Assembly (NCBI RefSeq): GCF_000801295.1
Contig: NZ_AP012978.1
Location: forward strand, 558,001 to 622,000
Length of the DNA stretch: 64,000 nucleotides
Direction: 5' to 3'
From: an endosymbiont of unidentified scaly snail isolate Monju
Lineage (GTDB): Bacteria; Pseudomonadota; Gammaproteobacteria; Chromatiales; Chromatiaceae
Numbering within the stretch: the stretch's first letter is position 1; every line of letters begins with the position of its first letter. The notes beneath the pieces are model-generated. The model worked only from the letters and a program-made list of their open reading frames with translations, was not told the origin of the DNA and ran no database searches. The position numbers and the translations under genes are program-made. This document shows, piece after piece, positions 58,989 to 64,000 of the stretch.

Positions 58989-60098
58989 CTACAGGAGTGT
59001 CAGCCGGTAGTTGAGGAAGGCCCGGGTATTGCTGCCGTCCGGCCCCAGGTCACTGTGGACCAGGTCGAAATGCAGGTCTTCCGAAACGGAATAACCGGCC
59101 CAGAGGCCCCATTCGTCGCCCACCCCCTGGTCGAAATCCACGTGGCGCACGCCCAGGCTCAGGCGGTCGATTCCGTGATACTCGGCGCCTAGAGCGAAGG
59201 CGCGGATGCGTGGAGTGCCGTCGATGGTGTTCTGGTCGCAGGAGGTGAAGAAGGGGCCACCGCCGTAGCCATTGCTCACGCTGCCGTTGCCGCTGACCCG
59301 GTTGTAGTTGCTCGACAGGGTGAGGTTGCCGAGGGCGTAAGCCACGGAGAGGCCCCAGGCGCGGGCACTCTGGTTGGTCGCCTTGTCCTGCTGGCGGGTC
59401 CATTGCCACCCCAGATGCAGATCGTCGATCGGGTCGCCGCCGGCCTCGAGGTAGAGGATGTCGGTGCCGCCCCGCTGGCGGTAGTACCAGGCCTGGGCAT
59501 CCCAGTGGGTCATGCTGTGACTCACCCCGAGCAGGGTCAGGCCTCGCTTGCCGTTGATGCGCGTGAACTTCTCCTGGCGGGCATCCACCCCGGCCCAGCG
59601 GCTCAGGTGCGCCAGGGTGAAGCCCCAGCCCTCGAAGGTGCTGTCATCGAGTACCGCCCCTTCGAAGGTATTGGGGATCATGCCGATGTCGTCGGTGTTG
59701 GCGAAGGGGGTGTCGATCTCCTGGCGACCGAGGCGCAGACGGGTGCTGCCGAGGTGTCCCTCCAGCCAGAGTTGCCCGAGTATGGCGTAGCCCTTGCCGT
59801 CGGGTCCGCCGGCCGAGTCCAGGAACAGGGGGTCGTCGTTCAGGTCACTCAGTGGCGTGGTGGCATATAGGGTCGCGCCGGCACGCAGGCCGTGCCAGGC
59901 CGGCGTGGCACCATCCAGGCGGGCGCCGACCGAAAGGGACTCCACGGTGCTGCCCGCGCCATCGTCGGTCGCGGTATAGCCCAGGCGCAGCTCGCTGGAG
60001 AGTGCCCCCGGGGACTCGGTGGCACAACCGCAGCCGAGCGGACCGGTGCCGATGAGCATCAAGGCCCATGACAGGGCCTTGCGGTGCGTCTTGTGCAT
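58989..60098 (-). CDS. Outer-membrane porin-like beta-barrel protein
   Basis: The 369-residue protein has an N-terminal signal, alternating aromatic/glycine strands and a C-terminal strand ending YRLTLL, all typical of an outer-membrane barrel. The segment LRLGRQEIDTPFANTDDIGMIPNTFEG resembles OprD-like porins, as do GLRAGATLYATTPL and LGVRHVDFDQG. A substrate cannot be inferred. The signal contains GCGCA, but its lipobox is not standard. It ends 3 bases downstream of, and probably shares transcription with, the chemoreceptor gene at 60102-62885. Confidence 0.75.
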   Translation of the reverse strand: MHKTHRKALSWALMLIGTGPLGCGCATESPGALSSELRLGYTATDDGAGSTVESLSVGARLDGATPAWHGLRAGATLYATTPLSDLNDDPLFLDSAGGPDGKGYAILGQLWLEGHLGSTRLRLGRQEIDTPFANTDDIGMIPNTFEGAVLDDSTFEGWGFTLAHLSRWAGVDARQEKFTRINGKRGLTLLGVSHSMTHWDAQAWYYRQRGGTDILYLEAGGDPIDDLHLGWQWTRQQDKATNQSARAWGLSVAYALGNLTLSSNYNRVSGNGSVSNGYGGGPFFTSCDQNTIDGTPRIRAFALGAEYHGIDRLSLGVRHVDFDQGVGDEWGLWAGYSVSEDLHFDLVHSDLGPDGSNTRAFLNYRLTLL

Positions 60099-60101
60099 TG
60101 A

Positions 60102-62885
60102 TCAGAACTCTTCCCACTCTTCCTCGTTGTCCTCGGCGACTGCCACTGCCGGTCTGGCTGCCGGTTGCAGCGCGGGGGCGGGTCTGGAGGGCGGCATCGG
60201 TGTGGCCTTCGGTGCGGCCTTCGGTGCCGGGGCGGCCGGCTGTTCCTGCACCGGGGACTCCATGCCATTGAGGCTGAAGAAGCCGACCAGCCGCTCCAGT
60301 TCCCGTGCTTTCTCGTTGAGTTGAGCCGAGGCGGCCGAGGTCTGCTCGGCCAGTGCCGCGTTTTGCTGGGTCACCTCGTCCATCGAGGTGACGGCGCGGT
60401 TGACCTGCTCGATGCCGGCCGATTGCTCGGCAGAGGCCGCGGCGATCTCGGCGATGATATCGCCGACCTTCTTGACCGCGACGACGATCTCCTCGAGGGT
60501 GTTGCCGGATTCGTCCACCAACTCGCTGCCGACCTGTACCTTGGAGACCGAGTCCTGGATCAGCTCCTTGATCTCCTTGGCAGCCTCGGCGGAACGGGAG
60601 GCCAGGTTGCGCACCTCGGTGGCGACCACAGCGAAGCCTCGGCCTTGTTCGCCAGCGCGTGCAGCCTCCACCGAGGCATTGAGTGCCAGCAGGTTGGTCT
60701 GGAAGGCGATCTCGTCGATCACGCCGATGATCTCGGCGATCTTCGCGCTGGACTCGTTGATCTCGCGCATGGCGCCGACCGCGCGACTGACGACCTCGCC
60801 GCCGCGGGTGGCAAGCTGGCTGGCGTTGCCAGCGACCTGGTCGGCCTGGCGGGCGTTGTCGGCGTTGTTGCGTACCGTGGAGGTCAATTCTTCCATGCTG
60901 GAGGCGGTTTCCTCCAGGGCAGACGCCTGCTGCTCGGTGCGTGCCGAAAGGTTGGTGTTGCCGGCGGTGATTTCGGCCGAGGCGGTGGAGATGCTGTCGG
61001 CCGATTCGCGCAGCTGGCGCACGATGCCTTCGATATTGGCGATGGTCTTGTTGACGTCTTCCTTCACCTGGCCGAAAGTGCCGGCGTAGTCGCGGGTGAT
61101 GGTCTCGGTCAGATCGCCTTCGGCCATGCGCCGCATCACCCGGGCGATGTCGCTGAAGCCGGTCTCGATCTCCTCGAGCAGCTCGTTCATGCCCACCGCC
61201 AGTTGTCGGAAGAAGCCCTCCTTGCCTTCCAGCGAGATGCGGCGGTCGAGTTCGCCGCGGCGCGCGGCGGCGACGATGCCGTCGATCTCGCGCTCCACCG
61301 CGACCTCCTCGGTACGGTTGGTCCATTCCACCGCGGTGCCCAGGCGCTGGCCGTTCTCGTCGAATACCGGGTTGGCAACGATTTTGAGGGTCAGCCCGGC
61401 GACTTCGATCTCGCGGCTGACCGTGCCTTTCGCATTGTCCAGCAATGCGCGCTGATGGCGGCGATCCTTGTGGAACAGGTCCATGTTGGTGCCGCGCAGG
61501 GTCGAGGCGTCGAAGTTGGGCAGCACCTCGCGCAGTGTCGGTTCAGCCTCCTTGAACAGGCGTTCAAGGGCCTCGTTCAGATAGATGATGTTGTAGTCGG
61601 CATCGGCCACCATCACCGCGCTGCCGACCTTGTCCAGGGCGGCACGGATGCGGGCGTTCTCCTCGGCCTCGCGGCGTTCCTGCTCCAGCCGCTCGGCTTC
61701 GAGGCGTGCCTGCTCGACCTCCTCGGTGCGGTCGGTCCATTGGGTGACCCGGCCCAGGTAGGTCTGCTGCTTGTCGTACACGGGGCTGGCGACAAAGCGG
61801 ATGTGCCGATCGCCCAGGAGGGTGTCGATGCGGATGGTCTCCTGCAGTGGTCGGCTGAAGGCGGCGATGGCATTCTCGTCGTCGAAGTAATCGCGCAGGC
61901 GGCCGCCGATCAGCTTGTCCACCCGGAAACCGGGATGTGTACGGGAGATGGTCGGTGCCAGGGCCTCGAACAGGCGGCGCGCGGCGTTGTTCATGTAGAT
62001 CAGGATGTTGTCCTCGTCGGAGACGGTGATGGCGACATCGGCGTTGTCCAGTGCCGAGCGCATGCGCCCGTTCTCGGTGAGTTGCTGCTTCATGCGCACC
62101 ATCTGTTCGCGCAGCGCGTTGCGCATCTCCAGCAGGGCGCGGTACAGGCCACCGGCCTGTTCTTCCCCCGTGTAACGGGTATCGAGGTCACCGGCCGCGA
62201 TCGAGGCGGCGATCCGCTCCAGCTCGCCTGGATCGTGCCCGATGGTGCGGAAGATGTTGCGGAACAGCCAGGCCATGAGTGCCACCACCAGCGCAAAGTT
62301 TATCGAACCGATGCTGGTGTAGAGCAACAGGTTGCCCGATAGCGACTTGTTCAGTTGTGACTGGATGGCGACCTGTTCCCTTGCCTTCTGCAGGAAGGGC
62401 TGAATCTCGCCCGAGAGCCTCTCGGCAGCGGCGTCGAACTCGCCCATCAGGGCGTTTCCGGCATCGGGGCCACCTTCCACATAGGCGGTGGCCATGCGTT
62501 TTCCCGCCGCGTAGTAGGACTCGAAGGCCGGCAGCATGCGCCCGTAGTCGTCACGGCCGGTCGGGTCGATCTGTTGCAGCTCGCTCAGCAGTTCGCGGAA
62601 GCGTCGTGCCTGGGCCTCGGCCTCGTCGAAACCGTCGTTGAGACCATCTTTCCCTCGGGTGGCGCTGATGTCGGTCAGCCATTGCTGCACCTGTACCACC
62701 GCCAGGTTGAGCTGGTGGGCCTTGTCCATGACCACCACATCGTGGTCGAGCAGGGTGTCCATCTGGCTGGTCAGTCGATGTTCAGAGGACAGGATCAGGG
62801 CGATGGTGGCACTGGCGGTGATCACCAGCATGAGCACGATGGCTACCAGTTGTTGTTTCAGGTTCAGGCGGGATAACCGGGTCAT
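60102..62885 (-). CDS. Methyl-accepting chemotaxis protein with two PAS domains
   Basis: The 927-residue chemoreceptor has TM1 (about 11-33), a helical periplasmic sensor (34-183), TM2 (184-211) and a HAMP-like segment (212-265). Two PAS domains follow (about 270-390 and 410-530, each with [20 protein letters not shown]- or [17 protein letters not shown]-type starts). A second HAMP region comes next, then a signalling domain with [33 protein letters not shown] (given in part). The C-terminus EEWEEF matches the xWxxF tether for CheR/CheB. The two PAS domains look duplicated. The ligand is unknown. Confidence 0.92.
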   Translation of the reverse strand: MTRLSRLNLKQQLVAIVLMLVITASATIALILSSEHRLTSQMDTLLDHDVVVMDKAHQLNLAVVQVQQWLTDISATRGKDGLNDGFDEAEAQARRFRELLSELQQIDPTGRDDYGRMLPAFESYYAAGKRMATAYVEGGPDAGNALMGEFDAAAERLSGEIQPFLQKAREQVAIQSQLNKSLSGNLLLYTSIGSINFALVVALMAWLFRNIFRTIGHDPGELERIAASIAAGDLDTRYTGEEQAGGLYRALLEMRNALREQMVRMKQQLTENGRMRSALDNADVAITVSDEDNILIYMNNAARRLFEALAPTISRTHPGFRVDKLIGGRLRDYFDDENAIAAFSRPLQETIRIDTLLGDRHIRFVASPVYDKQQTYLGRVTQWTDRTEEVEQARLEAERLEQERREAEENARIRAALDKVGSAVMVADADYNIIYLNEALERLFKEAEPTLREVLPNFDASTLRGTNMDLFHKDRRHQRALLDNAKGTVSREIEVAGLTLKIVANPVFDENGQRLGTAVEWTNRTEEVAVEREIDGIVAAARRGELDRRISLEGKEGFFRQLAVGMNELLEEIETGFSDIARVMRRMAEGDLTETITRDYAGTFGQVKEDVNKTIANIEGIVRQLRESADSISTASAEITAGNTNLSARTEQQASALEETASSMEELTSTVRNNADNARQADQVAGNASQLATRGGEVVSRAVGAMREINESSAKIAEIIGVIDEIAFQTNLLALNASVEAARAGEQGRGFAVVATEVRNLASRSAEAAKEIKELIQDSVSKVQVGSELVDESGNTLEEIVVAVKKVGDIIAEIAAASAEQSAGIEQVNRAVTSMDEVTQQNAALAEQTSAASAQLNEKARELERLVGFFSLNGMESPVQEQPAAPAPKAAPKATPMPPSRPAPALQPAARPAVAVAEDNEEEWEEF

Positions 62886-63335
62886 GCCATGGTTCCTCGA
62901 GTGCAGTGGAAGGGTGACATGCTTATCTGGCGACCCCGGCCGGCGTTTCTTTAGCTTTTTGAAGAGTCCGGGGGCTCTCCAGGGTCACGAACCAGCGAAG
63001 CGGCGTTCAGCATGGCCCGTGATCCGTTCTGCACATTGCAGGCAGGAAAGGGTGGATGCGAGAAGGAGGGAGTCCCTGGCCCGGGTAGCGCGCATCGCAC
63101 GTGCCGATATGGCGTGGCATCGCCAATGCCCGGCACACGAGCGGGAACCGGACGAGGCGGGCGCCGTCCTGTTGGTGGGCTGCTGCCTGGAAGGCTACGA
63201 TCGCAGGCAGTCGAGGCGAGATCGCCGCCATCTCGCGCCCTGCCGACAGCTCGATTGGCGTGAACCGGTGGCGGCAGGGGGCGGGCATGAAAAAACCGGC
63301 CGCAGCCGGTTTTCGTACGTCCTGGCAGGGCCAGT
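62886..63335. other. Gap between the chemoreceptor gene and rpsT
   Basis: I see no convincing gene in these 450 bases. The part near 62886-62960 should hold the chemoreceptor promoter; it includes a T-rich stretch but no firm sigma-28 or sigma-70 match. The 3' end holds the rpsT terminator. Confidence 0.5.
63289..63313. terminator. Bidirectional terminator downstream of rpsT
   Basis: AAAACCGGC (63292-63300) and GCCGGTTTT (63305-63313) form an exact hairpin with A and T tracts on either side, 23 bases beyond the rpsT stop. Confidence 0.85.
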
Positions 63336-63596
63336 TCAGAGCGCCTTGATCTGGGCGTTGAGACGGCTCTTGTGGCGCGCGGCCTTGTTCTTGTGGATCA
63401 GGCCCTTGCAGGCCAGACGATCCAGGATCGGCACCGCCTGCTTGTAGGCCTCTTCCGCGGCGCTCTTGTCACCGGCAGCGATCGCCTTGATCACCTTCTT
63501 GAGCTCGGTGCGCATCATGCTGCGGCGGCTGGCGTTGTGCCGACGACGCTTCTCTGCCTGGCGGGCGCGCTTGCGTGCTTGAGGAGAATTGGCCAC
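63336..63596 (-). CDS. rpsT: 30S ribosomal protein S20
   Basis: The 86-residue basic protein reads (M)[20 protein letters not shown] and ends [10 protein letters not shown]. The start is a GTG at 63596 with an AGGAGC site before it; a longer frame upstream has no support. Non-ATG starts are known for rpsT (TTG in E. coli), where they fit autoregulation. It is divergent from murJ. Confidence 0.97.
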   Translation of the reverse strand: MANSPQARKRARQAEKRRRHNASRRSMMRTELKKVIKAIAAGDKSAAEEAYKQAVPILDRLACKGLIHKNKAARHKSRLNAQIKAL

Positions 63597-63755
63597 TTCA
63601 GTGCTCCTGAATTTGTTGGGCTTCGTAAAAAGACGGCGAATTATGTGGACCACCGCGCGACTTGTCAAGCACAGCTTCCCGCTGCTGTCGTCGCGGCGCG
63701 GCGCTTCCTATAATGCGCTACTTCCCAGACCCTGCTGGAGGCCGGGCCGCTGTCC

Positions 63756-64000
63756 TTGTTTCGTTCCCTGTCCACCGTTGGTGTGTTTACCCTGGCGTCG
63801 CGCATCCTGGGTTTCCTGCGCGACCTGGTGCTCGCGCACCTGTTCGGGGCCAATGCCCTGACCGACGCCTTTTTCGTCGCCTTCAAGATTCCCAATTTCC
63901 TGCGTCGCCTGTTCGCCGAAGGGGCCTTTGCCACGGCTTTCGTGCCGGTACTCACCGAGTATCGGGCGCGCGGTGACGCGCGCGAGCTGCGCGATTTCAT
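63756..64000 (+). CDS. murJ: Lipid II flippase MurJ, cut by the window end
   Basis: The open frame at the window end reads [20 protein letters not shown] and then [40 protein letters not shown]. This is the N-terminus of the MurJ/MviN peptidoglycan-precursor flippase. No ATG or GTG is found; a TTG at 63756 (or CTG at 63750) is the likely start. The rpsT-murJ divergent pair is a common gammaproteobacterial arrangement. Confidence 0.9.
   Translation, partial: MFRSLSTVGVFTLASRILGFLRDLVLAHLFGANALTDAFFVAFKIPNFLRRLFAEGAFATAFVPVLTEYRARGDARELRDF

Noticed and set aside
62930-62960. A sigma-28-like sequence (TAAAGAAA) upstream of the chemoreceptor gene on the minus strand.
   Set aside because: At the required spacing the -10 part does not match GCCGATAA well.

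Overview
The window is GC-rich bacterial chromosome from a gammaproteobacterium. The evidence is the gene set and its order: rpsU-yqeY-dnaG-rpoD, hisBHAF-hisE-tatABC, rplU-rpmA-obgE-proB, aceE with a two-lipoyl-domain aceF and lpd, Rsd, RNase T, RNase D, Mpl, MlaA and UbiX. Gene content fits an environmental, Chromatiales-like lineage, but the genus cannot be fixed from the sequence alone. Almost everything is chromosomal housekeeping.

Layout. 1-8.8 kb: the 3' part of an hydantoinase B gene, an AsnB-type amidotransferase, grxD, rnt, mlaA, a prolyl iminopeptidase, and an overlapping PilZ/DUF1631 pair. 9.0-10.3 kb: a decayed IS3-family insertion sequence with inverted ends and a 4-bp target duplication. 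10.5-15.8 kb: dtd, five histidine genes and tatABC, the TatC carrying an unusual C-terminal extension. 15.9-17.7 kb: a DUF255 thioredoxin-fold protein. 17.9-20.5 kb: a small accessory island holding an AT-rich gene for an unrecognised protein with a Tat signal, two damaged nucleotidyltransferase copies, and a Phd/ParE toxin-antitoxin pair. It abuts tRNA-Ile2(CAT). 20.7-28.6 kb: the macromolecular synthesis operon, tsaD, plsY and the folate genes folB, folK and folM-like. 28.7-37.9 kb: a MidA-like methyltransferase, a lipoprotein, an NDUFA9-like protein, Rsd, a class III cyclase-like protein, a Sel1-repeat protein and Slt. 38-41.7 kb: a TA-flanked palindromic element (MITE-like), an inositol monophosphatase-family gene, glcF, a second complex foldback element, a DUF4442 gene and another Sel1 gene. 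41.7-54.6 kb: rnd, mpl-ubiX, amtB behind a sigma-54 promoter with NtrC-like sites, the pyruvate dehydrogenase genes, an esterase and a UPF0149 gene. 54.7-64 kb: tRNA-Pro(CGG), ispB, rplU-rpmA-obgE-proB, a porin-like gene, a PAS-containing chemoreceptor, rpsT and the start of murJ.

How the genes work together. HisBHAFE carry out several steps of histidine synthesis; hisI is not in the block. TatABC forms the twin-arginine translocase, and the island gene about 2 kb away encodes a likely Tat substrate. AceE, AceF and Lpd form the pyruvate dehydrogenase complex. FolB and FolK act successively in folate synthesis. Obg and the ribosomal proteins L27 and L21 share the usual ribosome-assembly operon.

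Several otherwise normal genes (hyuB, the DUF255 gene, rsd, slt, glcF) are each broken by what looks like one small indel. This may be real decay or residual base-call errors; the sequence alone cannot decide.
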